DNA of 64,000 nucleotides. It comes from Massilia sp. PAMC28688. GTDB lineage: Bacteria; Pseudomonadota; Gammaproteobacteria; Burkholderiales; Burkholderiaceae_D. A model generated the notes under the pieces. The model saw only the letters and a program-made list of their open reading frames with translations, ran no database searches and was not told the DNA's origin. Position 1 is the stretch's first letter, and each line of letters begins with the position of its first letter. This document shows, in pieces, positions 38,355-49,803 of the stretch. The stretch covers positions 3,162,001 to 3,226,000 of the forward strand of contig NZ_CP080378.1 in assembly GCF_019443445.1 (NCBI RefSeq), given 5' to 3'. A program made the position numbers and the translations under genes.

Positions 38355-39881
38355 TCAGTCGCGGTGCCGTTTTTCGCGCTTGCACTCGAGCGTGCTCACG
38401 ATATTGCCGTCCGGGTCGACCGTATCCAGGCGCACATCGAAGCCCCACAGGCGCGCCACATGCTTGAGCACTTCCTGGGCCTGCTGGTTGAGGGGGCGCC
38501 GCAGATACTGGGTGTGGCGCAGGGTGAGGGCGCGGTCATCGCGGGTATTGACCTGCCATACCTGGATATTCGGTTCGCGGTTGCCCAGGTTGTACTGGTC
38601 GGCCAGCTTCTGGCGCACCTCGCGGTAGCCGCGTTCGTCGTGGATGGCGGAAATGGTGAGCTTTTCGTTCTGGTCGTCGTCGAGCACGGCAAAGAAGTGG
38701 AAATCGCGGATCAGCTTGGGCGAGAGGTACTGGGCAATGAAGCTCTCATCCTTGAAGTTGCGCATGGCAAAATCAAGCGTCTTGCGCCAGTCGCTGCCGG
38801 CAATGTCGGGGAACCATTCACGGTCTTCGGGCGTGGGGTCTTCGCAGATGCGGCGGATGTCCGTCATCATGGCAAAGCCAAGCGCATACGGGTTGATGCC
38901 GCTGTAATACTGGCTGGTGGCCGGCGGCTGGTAGACCACGTTGGTATGGCTTTGCAGGAACTCCATCATGAAGCCGTCGCCCACCACCCCTTCCTTGTAC
39001 AGCTCCTGCAAGATGGTGTAATGCCAGAAAGTGGCCCAGCCTTCATTCATGACCTGGGTCTGGCGCTGGGGATAGAAATACTGGGAAATCTTGCGCGTGA
39101 TGCGGACCATTTCGCGCTGCCAGGGTTCCAGCAAAGGCGCGTATTTCTCAATGAAGTACAGCAGATTTTCCTCGGGCTCGGGCGGAAAGCGCGGCACCAC
39201 GGCGTCTGCCACTTCCTCGTCGCGCCGCGGCACGGTGCGCCACAGGGCATTGACCTGCGACTGGGCGTATTCCTCGCGTTCCTTCTGGCGCGCGTTCTCC
39301 TGGGCCATGGACAGCTTGGCCGGGCGCTTGTAGCGGTCCACCCCATAGTTTTGCAGCGCATGGCAGGAATCGAGCAGCAACTCGACTGCATCGATGCCAT
39401 GCCGGCGCTCGCATTCGGCAATGTAATTCTTGGCAAACACCATATAGTCAACAATGGCGTCGGCATCGGTCCAGGTGCGGAACAGGTAGTTACCCTTGAA
39501 GAAGGAATTGTGGCCGTAGGCGGCGTGGGCAATGACCAGCGCCTGCATGGTCAGGCTGTTTTCCTCCATCAGGTAGGCGATGCAGGGATTGGAATTGATG
39601 ACGATCTCGTAGGCCAGGCCCATCTGCCCGCGCTTGTAGCTTTTTTCCGTGGACAGGAAATGCTTGCCGAAGGACCAGTGGTTGTAGGACACGGGCATGC
39701 CGACCGAGGTGTAGGCATCCATCATCTGCTCGGCGGTGATGATTTCGAGCTGGTTGGGATAGGTGTCGAGGCCGAAGTTGGCGGCCACGCGGCGGATTTC
39801 TTCGTGCGCGTGCTCGATCAGGTCGAAGGTCCACTCCGACTGTTCGGGCAGGGCGCGCGGATGTTTCGGGTCTCTTGGCAT
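38355..39881 (-). CDS. SpoVR family protein (YcgB type)
   Basis: The 508-residue protein has the SpoVR signatures NHWSFGKHF, LAYEIVINSNPCIAYLMEEN, YGHNSFFKGNYLF and QVMNEGWATFWHYTIL. The B. subtilis homologue is a spore-cortex protein; in Gram-negatives its job is unknown but it is linked to the PrkA kinase. Third gene of prkA-yeaH-spoVR, an arrangement kept across many proteobacteria; starts 37 bases after yeaH. Confidence 0.95.
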   Translation of the reverse strand: MPRDPKHPRALPEQSEWTFDLIEHAHEEIRRVAANFGLDTYPNQLEIITAEQMMDAYTSVGMPVSYNHWSFGKHFLSTEKSYKRGQMGLAYEIVINSNPCIAYLMEENSLTMQALVIAHAAYGHNSFFKGNYLFRTWTDADAIVDYMVFAKNYIAECERRHGIDAVELLLDSCHALQNYGVDRYKRPAKLSMAQENARQKEREEYAQSQVNALWRTVPRRDEEVADAVVPRFPPEPEENLLYFIEKYAPLLEPWQREMVRITRKISQYFYPQRQTQVMNEGWATFWHYTILQELYKEGVVGDGFMMEFLQSHTNVVYQPPATSQYYSGINPYALGFAMMTDIRRICEDPTPEDREWFPDIAGSDWRKTLDFAMRNFKDESFIAQYLSPKLIRDFHFFAVLDDDQNEKLTISAIHDERGYREVRQKLADQYNLGNREPNIQVWQVNTRDDRALTLRHTQYLRRPLNQQAQEVLKHVARLWGFDVRLDTVDPDGNIVSTLECKREKRHRD

Positions 39882-39918
39882 GGTGTGCCTCTCTATAACT
39901 GCCCCGGCGTCAGGATGG

Positions 39919-41187
39919 CTACTTGGGCTGCTTCTTGAACAGCTCGCGGAAGACCGGGTAAATGTCGGCCGGGGTCACGATTTTTTGCATGGCAAAGTGT
40001 TGATGGTGCTCGCCCACTTCACTGTATTGCTCCCACAGGTTCTGGGGCGGCCCGTCCGTGATCTCCACATACGTGTAGTACTGGACGGCAGGCATGATGG
40101 TGTCGACCAGCAGCTGCTTGCACAGGACCGAGTCATTGTCCCAGTTGTCGCCGTCCGAGGCCTGGGCCACGTAGCTGTTCCATTCGCCGCTGCCGTAGCG
40201 CTCGCTGATAATCTTGTGCAGCAGGTGCAGGGCCGAGGACACCACCGTGCCGCCCGACTCGCGCGAATGGAAAAAATCGTCCTCGTCCACTTCGGCCGCT
40301 GCCGTGTGATGGCGGATGAAGACGACCTCAATCTTGTCGTAGGCGCGCTTGAGGAACAGGTAAAGCAGGATGAAGAAGCGTTTGGCCGTATCCTTGCGCT
40401 GTTCATCCATGGAGCCGGACACGTCCATGATGCAAAACATCACGGCCTGGGTCATGGGCTTGGGCACCTTGATGCGGTTGCTGTAGCGCAGGTCGAACGG
40501 GTCAATGAAGGGGATCGCCAGCAGCCGCGTGTGCAGATGGTGCACCAGGCGCTTGAGTTCGACCACGCGTGGCGCGTCCAGCGGCTCGCCATCGAGCAGC
40601 AATTGTTCCAGCTCGCGTTCGGCCTCGGCCAGTGCCTTGCGCGAACTGCCGCCCACGGCAATGCGGCGGCCCAGCGCCCCGCGCAGCGAACGCAATACAT
40701 GGATGTTGGACGGCGTGCCCGACATGTTGTAGCCGGCGCGCTGGTTCTTGAATTCGGTGGTGGCGGTCAGCTGGGTCTTGACCATATTGGGCAGCTCGAG
40801 GTCTTCGAAGAAATAATTCATGAATTCTTCGCGCGAGAGCTCGAAGATGAAATCGTCTTCGCTGGTCTGGTCACTGTTGCCGGCCTTGCCGCGGCCCGCG
40901 CCGCCGCCGCCGCGCGGACGGTTGAACTGGTCGCCCTTCTGGTATTCCTTGTTGCCGGGGTTAATGGTTTCCCACACGCCGCCATGGGCGTGGCCGAAAT
41001 TGGGCTCGTTCACGTCCTTGACGGGAATCGAGACCTTTTCGCCATTTTCAATGTCGGTGATGGAACGGCCCTTGATGGCGCGCCCCACCGCATCCTTGAT
41101 CTGGCCTTTGTAACGCCGAAGGAAGCGCTCGCGGTTAATCGCAGACTTGTTCTTGCCTTGCAAGCGTCGATCGATGAGATAAGTCAA
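39919..41187 (-). CDS. YeaH/YhbH family protein (DUF444, VWA-like)
   Basis: The 422-residue protein starts with TTG at 41187, placed 7 bases after a strong AGGAGG site, giving MTYLIDRRLQGKNKSAINRE, the family N-terminus. A von Willebrand A-like domain carries the metal-ion site in FCIMDVSGSMDE. YeaH works with the PrkA/YeaG kinase in stress and nitrogen-starvation responses in E. coli. Position between prkA and spoVR fits that system. Confidence 0.94.
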   Translation of the reverse strand: MTYLIDRRLQGKNKSAINRERFLRRYKGQIKDAVGRAIKGRSITDIENGEKVSIPVKDVNEPNFGHAHGGVWETINPGNKEYQKGDQFNRPRGGGGAGRGKAGNSDQTSEDDFIFELSREEFMNYFFEDLELPNMVKTQLTATTEFKNQRAGYNMSGTPSNIHVLRSLRGALGRRIAVGGSSRKALAEAERELEQLLLDGEPLDAPRVVELKRLVHHLHTRLLAIPFIDPFDLRYSNRIKVPKPMTQAVMFCIMDVSGSMDEQRKDTAKRFFILLYLFLKRAYDKIEVVFIRHHTAAAEVDEDDFFHSRESGGTVVSSALHLLHKIISERYGSGEWNSYVAQASDGDNWDNDSVLCKQLLVDTIMPAVQYYTYVEITDGPPQNLWEQYSEVGEHHQHFAMQKIVTPADIYPVFRELFKKQPK

Positions 41188-41252
41188 AACGGGCCTCCTG
41201 CTTCAAACCTGCCGCGCCGCCCCTCCCGGCAGGGAAGGGCGGGTGCGCCGCG

Positions 41253-43175
41253 TCAGGACGACTTGCGTACGCGCAGATACCACTCGCACAGCAGGCGTAC
41301 TTGCTTTGCGGTATAACCTTTTTCCACCATGCGGGCCACGAAGTCGGCATGCTTGTTGGCGTCTTCGGCGCTGGCCTTGGCATTGAACGAAATGACGGGC
41401 AGGAGTTCCTCCGTATTCGAGAACATTTTTTTCTCGATGACGGTGCGGAACTTTTCATAGCTGGTCCAGGCCGGATTCTTGCCGCCGTTGGTGGCCCGGG
41501 CCCGCAGCCCGAAATTGACGATCTCGTTGCGGAAATCCTTGGGATTGCTGATGCCGGCCGGCTTTTCTATCTTTTCCAGCTCGCTGTTCAGGGCGTCGCG
41601 GTCGAAACTCTCGCCCGTGTCGGGATCGCGGAATTCCTGGTCCTGGATCCAGAAGTCGGCAAACGTGACGTAGCGGTCGAAAATGTTCTGGCCATATTCG
41701 GAATAGCTTTCCAGGTAAGCGGTCTGGATTTCCTTGCCGATGAATTCGACATAGCGCTGGGCCAGATGTTCCTTGATGTACGAGAAGTAGCGCTGCTCCG
41801 TTTCCGGCGGAAACTGCTCGCGTTCGATCTGCTGCTCGAGCACGTACAACAGGTGGACCGGGTTGGCCGCCACTTCTGTATTGTCGAAGTTGAAGACCTT
41901 GGACAAGATCTTGAAGGCAAAGCGGGTCGACAAGCCATTCATGCCCTCATCGACCCCGGCGTAATCCACATACTCGTGCATGGACTTGGCCTTGGGATCG
42001 GTATCCTTCAGGTTTTCACCGTCATAGACAAGCATTTTCGAGAAGATGCTGGAGTTTTCCGGGTCCTTCAGGCGCGACAGGATGGCGAACTGGGCCATCA
42101 TCTTCATGGTGCCGGGCGCGCACGGTGCGTTTTCCAGCGACGAGTTGCGAATCAGCTTGTCGTAAATCTTGATTTCATCGGACACGCGCAGGCAGTACGG
42201 CACCTTCACTATATAGATACGGTCAAGGAATGCTTCATTGTTGCGGTTGTTGCGGAAGGTTTTCCATTCCGACTCATTGGAGTGGGCCAGGATGATGCCG
42301 TCGAAGGGAATGGCGCCAAAGCCTTCCGTGCCCTTGTAATTGCCTTCCTGGGTGGCCGTGAGCAGGGGATGGAGCACCTTGATGGGCGCCTTGAACATTT
42401 CCACGAATTCCATCAAGCCCTGGTTGGCCAGGCACAGGCCGCCGGAATAGCTGTAGGCGTCCGGATCGTCCTGGGCGTAGTCTTCGAGCTTGCGGATGTC
42501 GACCTTGCCCACCAGCGAAGAAATATCCTGGTTGTTTTCGTCGCCCGGCTCCGTCTTGGAAATGGCAATCTGCTTGAGCACCGACGGGTAGCGCTTGACC
42601 ACGCGGAACTGGTTGATGTCGCCGTTAAATTCGTGCAGGCGCTTCACAGCCCACGGGCTGGGGATGGTGCGCAGGTAGCGGCGCGGGATGCCATAGTCTT
42701 CTTCGAGGATCGTGCCGTCTTCTTCCTCGTTAAACAGGCCAAGGGGCGACTCGTTCACAGGCGAGCCCTTGAGGCAGTAGAACGGCACCTGTTCCATCAG
42801 GACCTTGAGTTTTTCCGCAATGGACGACTTGCCGCCGCCAACGGGGCCGAGCAGGTAGAGGATTTGCTTGCGCTCTTCCAGGCCCTGGGCAGCATGGCGG
42901 AAGTAGGAAACCACCTGTTCGATCACTTCCTCGGTACCGTAGAACTCCTTAAAGGCAGGATAGATCTTGATGACCTTGTTGGCAAAGATGCGCGACAGGC
43001 GCGTGTCGTTGCGGGTATCGACCAGGGTGGGTTCGCCAATGGCGGCCAGCATGCGTTCGGGCGCGCTGGCATAGGTCAGCCGGTCCTTCTTGCACAGTGC
43101 CAGATATTCTGAGAGGGAATATTCCTCTTCCCGGGTACGCTCGTAGCGCGCTGCGTAGTTGTCAAAAATGGTCAT
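41253..43175 (-). CDS. prkA: PrkA family serine protein kinase (YeaG)
   Basis: The 640-residue protein combines an AAA+-like N-terminal domain (P-loop GPVGGGKSS at residues 110-118, and HSNESEW) with a C-terminal PrkA kinase-like domain (CEWYLRVRKSS at the end). E. coli YeaG is a stress-related kinase; a B. subtilis homologue has been reported to have protease activity, so the exact chemistry is debated. AAAGGACA precedes the ATG. First gene of the operon, with a 581-base region upstream. Confidence 0.96.
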   Translation of the reverse strand: MTIFDNYAARYERTREEEYSLSEYLALCKKDRLTYASAPERMLAAIGEPTLVDTRNDTRLSRIFANKVIKIYPAFKEFYGTEEVIEQVVSYFRHAAQGLEERKQILYLLGPVGGGKSSIAEKLKVLMEQVPFYCLKGSPVNESPLGLFNEEEDGTILEEDYGIPRRYLRTIPSPWAVKRLHEFNGDINQFRVVKRYPSVLKQIAISKTEPGDENNQDISSLVGKVDIRKLEDYAQDDPDAYSYSGGLCLANQGLMEFVEMFKAPIKVLHPLLTATQEGNYKGTEGFGAIPFDGIILAHSNESEWKTFRNNRNNEAFLDRIYIVKVPYCLRVSDEIKIYDKLIRNSSLENAPCAPGTMKMMAQFAILSRLKDPENSSIFSKMLVYDGENLKDTDPKAKSMHEYVDYAGVDEGMNGLSTRFAFKILSKVFNFDNTEVAANPVHLLYVLEQQIEREQFPPETEQRYFSYIKEHLAQRYVEFIGKEIQTAYLESYSEYGQNIFDRYVTFADFWIQDQEFRDPDTGESFDRDALNSELEKIEKPAGISNPKDFRNEIVNFGLRARATNGGKNPAWTSYEKFRTVIEKKMFSNTEELLPVISFNAKASAEDANKHADFVARMVEKGYTAKQVRLLCEWYLRVRKSS

Positions 43176-44787
<1,612 letters not shown>

Positions 44788-44788
<1 letters not shown>

Positions 44789-47319
44789 TGCTTATCCAAT
44801 CCCTCCGCATGACCGCGCGCGACTGGCGCGCCGGCGAGCTGCGTTTCCTGCTCATTGCCCTCATCGTGGCCGTGTCGGCCATGTCCGCCGTCGGCTTCTT
44901 CATTGACCGCATGCGCACCGCGCTCGACCGCGATGCCCACCAGCTGCTGGGCGCCGACCTGCTCATCAATGCAGACACACCGGTCACGCCCGACTGGCGG
45001 GCAGAGGCGGCGCGGCGCGGCCTGGTGCTGGCCGACACCGTGACTTTCCCCAGCATGGCGCAAAGCGGTGAAGGCGAGCTGTCGACAGCGCAGCTGGCCT
45101 CGGTCAAGGCAGTCTCGCCAGGCTACCCTTTGCGCGGCCAGGTCAAGATCACCACCAATGCTGACCAGGCGTCCCTGGCCCAGGGCCAGGCAACCGACAC
45201 CACGCCCGCGCCCGGCACGGTGTGGGTAGACCCTAATATCTTAACGGCCCTCAAGACGGACGTTGGCAGCAAGCTGCGCATTGGCGAGCGTGAATTTACG
45301 ATCGCCCAGGTCATTGCCACCGAGCCCGACCGCGGCCCCTCGTTTGCCAATTTTGCCCCGCGCGTCATGCTGGCCCTGACCGACCTCGACGCCACGGGCT
45401 TGCTGGGCACCGGTTCGCGCGTGACCCATCGCCTGCAAGTGGCCGCGCCGCCGGGCGTCGACATTGGCAAGGTGCGCGAATTCGAAGCCTGGGTAAAACA
45501 GAAAATTGTCGACGGCAAGATCAAAGGCGTGCGGGTGGAATCGCTGGAAAACGGCCGCCCGGAAATGCGCGCCACGCTTGACCGCGCCGACCGCTTCCTG
45601 TCGCTGGTGGGCTTGCTCTCGGCCATGCTGGCGGCGGTGGCCGTGGCCATGGCCGCGCGCCGCTTCATGCTGCGCCACCTGGATGCCTGCGCCATGCTGC
45701 GCTGCCTGGGCCTGACCCAGAACCAGGTGACGGCCCTGTACCTGATCGAATTTGCCCTGGTGGGACTGGTGGGCAGCCTGCTGGGCGTGCTGGTGGGCTT
45801 TGCCGGCCATTATGTGCTGCTAGAACTGATCGGCTCGCTGCTGGCGACCGATTTGCCGCCGGTCTCTTTCCTGCCTGCCTTGCAGGGTGTGGCCACCGGC
45901 ATGCTGCTGCTGATTGGCTTCGCCTTGCCGCCAGTGCTGCAGCTGCGCAATGTGCCGCACAACCGCGTGATCCGGCGCGAGCAGGCCGCGCCCAAGCCGC
46001 TGGCGCTGGCCACCTATGGCATGGGCGTGTGCGTGTTCGTGCTGCTGCTGTTGTGGCAGGCGGGCGACGTCAAGCTGGCGCTGGCCACCGCGCTCGGTTT
46101 CCTGGGCGGCTTTGCCGTTTTCGCACTGGTGGCCTGGCTGGGCATTGCTTCGCTGCGCCGCTTGCGCGGCCTGATCAACCACCAGAGCTGGCGCTTTGCC
46201 GTCACGTCCCTGCAGCGGCGTCCCGGTGCCACCGTGGTGCAGGTGGTGTCGCTGGCGCTGGGCCTGATGGCGCTGCTGCTGCTGACCGTCGTGCGGGGCG
46301 ACCTCATGAGCGCCTGGCGCAGCGCCACGCCGCCGGACGCCCCCAACCGCTTCGTGATCAACATCATGCAGGACCAGAAGGCCGACATCGAGCGCCGCCT
46401 GGCCGCCGCCGAGGTGCGCGACGTGCTGCTGTACCCGATGATCCGGGGCCGCCTGACGGCCGTCAATGGCCAGCCGGTCACGCGCGAGAGTTACCAGACC
46501 GATGATGCCCGGCGCCTGTCGGACCGCGAATTCAATCTCTCCACCACCGCCGACCTGCCGCCCACCAACGAAATCATTGATGGCAAGTGGTACCAGGATG
46601 GACCCGGCGTGGCCGAGGCGTCGGTGGAGCAGGGCATTGCCAAGACGCTGGGCTTGAAGCTGGGCGACACGTTGCGCTTCAATGTGGGTGGTCTGGATGT
46701 GGACGCAAAGGTCACCAGCCTGCGCAAGCTGGAGTGGGGATCGATGCGCGCCAACTTCTTCGTCATCATCAATCCCGCCGCCATGCAGGATGCGGCCCAG
46801 ACCTACATGACGGCGTTCCACCTGCCGCAGCAAGCGCAGGCCCTGCCCAATGCCCTGGCGCGCGAGTTTCCCAACCTGACCGTGATCGATGTCAGTGGCA
46901 TCATCCGCCAGCTGCAGGATGTGCTGGACCAGGTGGTGACGGCGGTGGAATTCCTGTTCGCCTTCACGCTTGCCTCGGGCGTGCTGGTGCTGTATGCGGC
47001 GCTGATGGGGTCGCAGGATGAACGCACCCGCGAGGCGGGATTGCTGCGCGCGCTCGGGGCCACCCGGCGCCAGTTGTCGCAGGCGCAGTGGATCGAGTTT
47101 TCGCTGGTGGGCGGCCTGTCCGGCCTGCTGGCAGCGTCCGGCGCCGCGGCACTGGGCTGGGCCCTGGCCACCTACCAGTTCAAGTTCCCGTGGACCTTCA
47201 GCCCCGTGGTGTGGCTCGCCGGGCTGGTGGTGGGCGCACTGTGCGCCATCATTGGCGGCTACCTGGGCCTGCGCAATGTGCTGCGCCAGCCGCCGCTGCA
47301 GACACTGCGCGAAGCGTAA
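44788..47319 (+). CDS. FtsX-like ABC transporter permease (YbbP type)
   Basis: The 843-residue protein has ten or so membrane segments in two FtsX domains (residues ~260-370 and ~720-835) with large periplasmic domains between. Key segments are RFLLIALIVAVSAMSAVGFF at the N-terminus and DERTREAGLLRALGATRRQL near the end. In E. coli the partner ATPase gene ybbA is adjacent; here no ATPase gene is next to it. The start overlaps the deaminase stop. It converges with jqsR, 6 bases apart. Confidence 0.9.
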
Positions 47320-47325
47320 TCAGCT

Positions 47326-48318
47326 TCAGCCGGCGCTGGCGCGCTCGCGCAAGAATTGGGAGAACGAGCTGGCCGGTTCCGCCAGTTCGCCCGGCGCCAG
47401 GTCGAACAGCGCCCAGTAATAATCCTGCTTGCCGCGGCAGATCTGGGCCGGCGCGATGTACTTGTGCCACCCTTGTGAAAAGTCGCGCGAGAACATGCCG
47501 TCGCCATCGCGGAACCAGGGGATGATGCAGCGCTCGCGCAGCGCGTCCAGCAGGGAAGTGGGGGCGTCGTTGTCGCAGGCCACCTCGTAGTGCGAATCCA
47601 TGCTCGCTTCGGTCTCCACCACCAGCAGCTTGGCCGCGCCATCGCTGTTGTACATGAGGATGCCGGCCGGGCTGGAATACACGTAGTGCTCGACGATGCC
47701 GTGCTCCCGGATCAAGTCCCGCACCAGCGCCACAAAGGCCGGATCGCTCACGAAACCATAGTTGTTCACGGCCAGCATGTCGCGCAGGGGGCCGGAGCGG
47801 GCAGCGAAATATTCATCCTGCAGTGCTGTGATTTCGCTTTCCAGCCGGTCGAGCGCATCGTCGTCGCTCTTTTTGATATAGCGGTCGATCAGGCCACGGT
47901 TGAAGGCATCGACCGCCACCTTTTCGTCGGCCACGCCTGTAAACAGGATTTTTTTGCAGGGCAGGGCGCGCAGCGCCTCGCACAATTCCACGCCATTCAT
48001 TTGCGGCATCGAGTAGTCAACGACCACCACCGAGGGCGTGAGGAAGCGCTGGCGCTTGAAGCTGATACGGTGGATCTGGTCGATGTCAAAGGCGACGCTG
48101 CATTCTTCGTGCGAGCGCGGATAGGTGTCGTAAGTCGGATGCAGGCCATTGCCGAGTTGTTCGCCCCGTTCCTGCAGCCATTCCAGGGCGGCGCGGGTAT
48201 CGTGAAAGGCCTTGCTGGCCAGGGCCGGGTCAAGCTGGAATGAGAGGCTTTTCAAAAAGCTGTCGCTGTCGTCAATCAGGACGGTCAGGCTGGGATGATG
48301 GTAGATCGGGAGACTCAT
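47326..48318 (-). CDS. jqsR: LqsR/JqsR-like response regulator
   Basis: The 330-residue protein has a receiver domain: acidic pair Asp16-Asp17 (VLIDDSDSF), phospho-acceptor Asp101 (VVVVDYSMPQMNG), Thr in LFTGVAD, Lys in DRYIKKSD. About 44 extra residues lie between the acidic pair and Asp101 compared with ordinary receivers. The C-terminal ~170 residues match no DNA-binding domain and resemble the novel output of Legionella LqsR. Its start overlaps the kinase stop (ATGA). Role inferred from the cluster: output of alpha-hydroxyketone signalling. Confidence 0.82.
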   Translation of the reverse strand: MSLPIYHHPSLTVLIDDSDSFLKSLSFQLDPALASKAFHDTRAALEWLQERGEQLGNGLHPTYDTYPRSHEECSVAFDIDQIHRISFKRQRFLTPSVVVVDYSMPQMNGVELCEALRALPCKKILFTGVADEKVAVDAFNRGLIDRYIKKSDDDALDRLESEITALQDEYFAARSGPLRDMLAVNNYGFVSDPAFVALVRDLIREHGIVEHYVYSSPAGILMYNSDGAAKLLVVETEASMDSHYEVACDNDAPTSLLDALRERCIIPWFRDGDGMFSRDFSQGWHKYIAPAQICRGKQDYYWALFDLAPGELAEPASSFSQFLRERASAG

Positions 48319-49640
48319 GAAAGTGGTTCCTGGTGGGGGAATACGCGGGGTGCAGGGGCGGGGCGCGGCCTGGGAAATTCGAGCACGAACATGGTGTAGG
48401 CCTGTTCGCGCGACTTGCAGATGATGCGGGCATGCCAGGCATCCATGATCTCCTTGCACAGCGCCAGCCCGATGCCGGAACCGGAATTGGCCGGATACGA
48501 GTAGAAGCGCTGGAAAATCAGCGGCAGCCGGGCCGCCGGGATTCCGCACCCGGTATCGATAAAGAGCAGGCGCGGCCTGGCATGATTGCCGTCGATGATG
48601 ATGCGGATGCGTCCCTTGCCCGCCCGCTGCAGCGCCTTGAGCGAGTTGCGCAGCAGGTTCAAAAGGATGACCACGGACAGTTCATGGCGGCCTGCGAAAG
48701 TAAAGTCGGCGCGCACGTCGACCCTCACCGCGTCGCGCTGGGACTGGGTCGCAAACGGGTAGCGCCTGATCACCGCTTCGACCACCGATTGCATCGATAC
48801 CTGTTCATCGGCTTCGAGCTGCTGGCGCACGGCGCTGGCGGAGAGCAGGAACAGGTCCACCATGTGGTTCATGTGGCGCACTTCATGCTGGATGCGGCCC
48901 ATCGCTTCAGCCAGCGCGTGCCAGTCGGCAGCTGATGGGTCACGTCCTGAAGCGATGCGGCGGTTAATTCCGCGCACATTGGCGTCCACGCTCACCAAAG
49001 GCGTGCGCAGTTCGTGCGACACGGTGGCCAGCGCCTGCGCCATGCCGGCCAGCTTTTCATTGGCCAGCACGCGCCGCCCTTCCTTGGCCAGCGAAATGAC
49101 GACGATGGTGAAGGCATAGATTGGCAGATGCTCGAGTACTTCGCGGCGTAGCAGAAAGGCCGGGTCGCCCAGCACCGCAAACAGCGCGCAGGCGGCGGCC
49201 ACGCCGGCGGCCAGGCTGAAGAGAGCACAGCGAAACGGGAAATGAAACAGGACGATCAGGGAAATGAGCAGCGACTGCGCCCACACGAGCGAGCCAGCAT
49301 TCATCAGGTACAGGAAGGTGAACTGAAACGGCAGCACGTAGGTGACGGCAAAGGCAAAGTAAGCATCGCGCCAGCGGCCCTTGAACAGGTCATTGGCCCA
49401 CGGCGCCGGCAGGCACAGGGCCATGCCCACCAGGCGCAGCAGCAGATTGTCGTAGGGCTGGGGGAACCAGTAAGTCCAGATCAGGTAATAGGCGGGCATG
49501 CCAATGCAGCCAACCCACGACAGCACGATGAAGCGCCAGGTCTCGCGGTCAAATTTGCGTTCGTGGCGCAGGAAGGCGCGCACAAAATTTTGCTGCAGCG
49601 CCAGGACGGTCTGTCCGGGAAAGCGGGTCAATGTGCCCAT
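48315..49640 (-). CDS. jqsS: CqsS/LqsS/JqsS-like sensor histidine kinase
   Basis: The N-terminal membrane sensor has about six segments with the CqsS-type motif GMPAYYLIWTYWFPQPYDN. The cytoplasmic kinase has the H-box ATVSHELRTPL (His209), N-box LLNLLRNSLKAL, and G-boxes FIDTGCGIPAA and SGSGIGLALCKE. No receiver is fused, unlike Vibrio CqsS and like LqsS. I place the start at 49640 (MGTLTRFPGQ) because a TACAAT element abuts an earlier ATG at 49694, and the 18 extra codons contain AGA, ATA and CGA and lack a ribosome-binding site. If 49694 is used the protein is 459 residues. Confidence 0.85.
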   Translation of the reverse strand: MGTLTRFPGQTVLALQQNFVRAFLRHERKFDRETWRFIVLSWVGCIGMPAYYLIWTYWFPQPYDNLLLRLVGMALCLPAPWANDLFKGRWRDAYFAFAVTYVLPFQFTFLYLMNAGSLVWAQSLLISLIVLFHFPFRCALFSLAAGVAAACALFAVLGDPAFLLRREVLEHLPIYAFTIVVISLAKEGRRVLANEKLAGMAQALATVSHELRTPLVSVDANVRGINRRIASGRDPSAADWHALAEAMGRIQHEVRHMNHMVDLFLLSASAVRQQLEADEQVSMQSVVEAVIRRYPFATQSQRDAVRVDVRADFTFAGRHELSVVILLNLLRNSLKALQRAGKGRIRIIIDGNHARPRLLFIDTGCGIPAARLPLIFQRFYSYPANSGSGIGLALCKEIMDAWHARIICKSREQAYTMFVLEFPRPRPAPAPRVFPHQEPLS

Positions 49641-49694
49641 GAAGCCGTCTCGTATGTTCTTGATATTTCTCAATTGATTCGCATCAAACGCCAT

Positions 49695-49763
49695 ATTGTA
49701 GCGGTGAGGAAAGGTTCGGTTTGATCTAGATCAACACCTGTTGATGTTGCTCGGAAGCTAATG
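49695..49763. promoter_or_regulatory. Divergent jqsS/jqsA control region with FNR-type box
   Basis: TTGATCTAGATCAA (49721-49734) is a perfect TTGAT-N4-ATCAA FNR/ANR palindrome. It overlaps a second perfect palindrome, ATCAACA-CC-TGTTGAT (49730-49745), giving three half-sites. TACAAT (49695-49700, minus) puts the FNR box at about -40 for jqsS. A weak GCTAAT (49757-49762) fits a class II site at -41.5 for jqsA. Sites are seen; binding is inferred. Confidence 0.6.
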
Positions 49764-49803
49764 ATCTCCGGCAGAAAATGAAAATTTTTCTGGAGAGAAA
49801 ACC

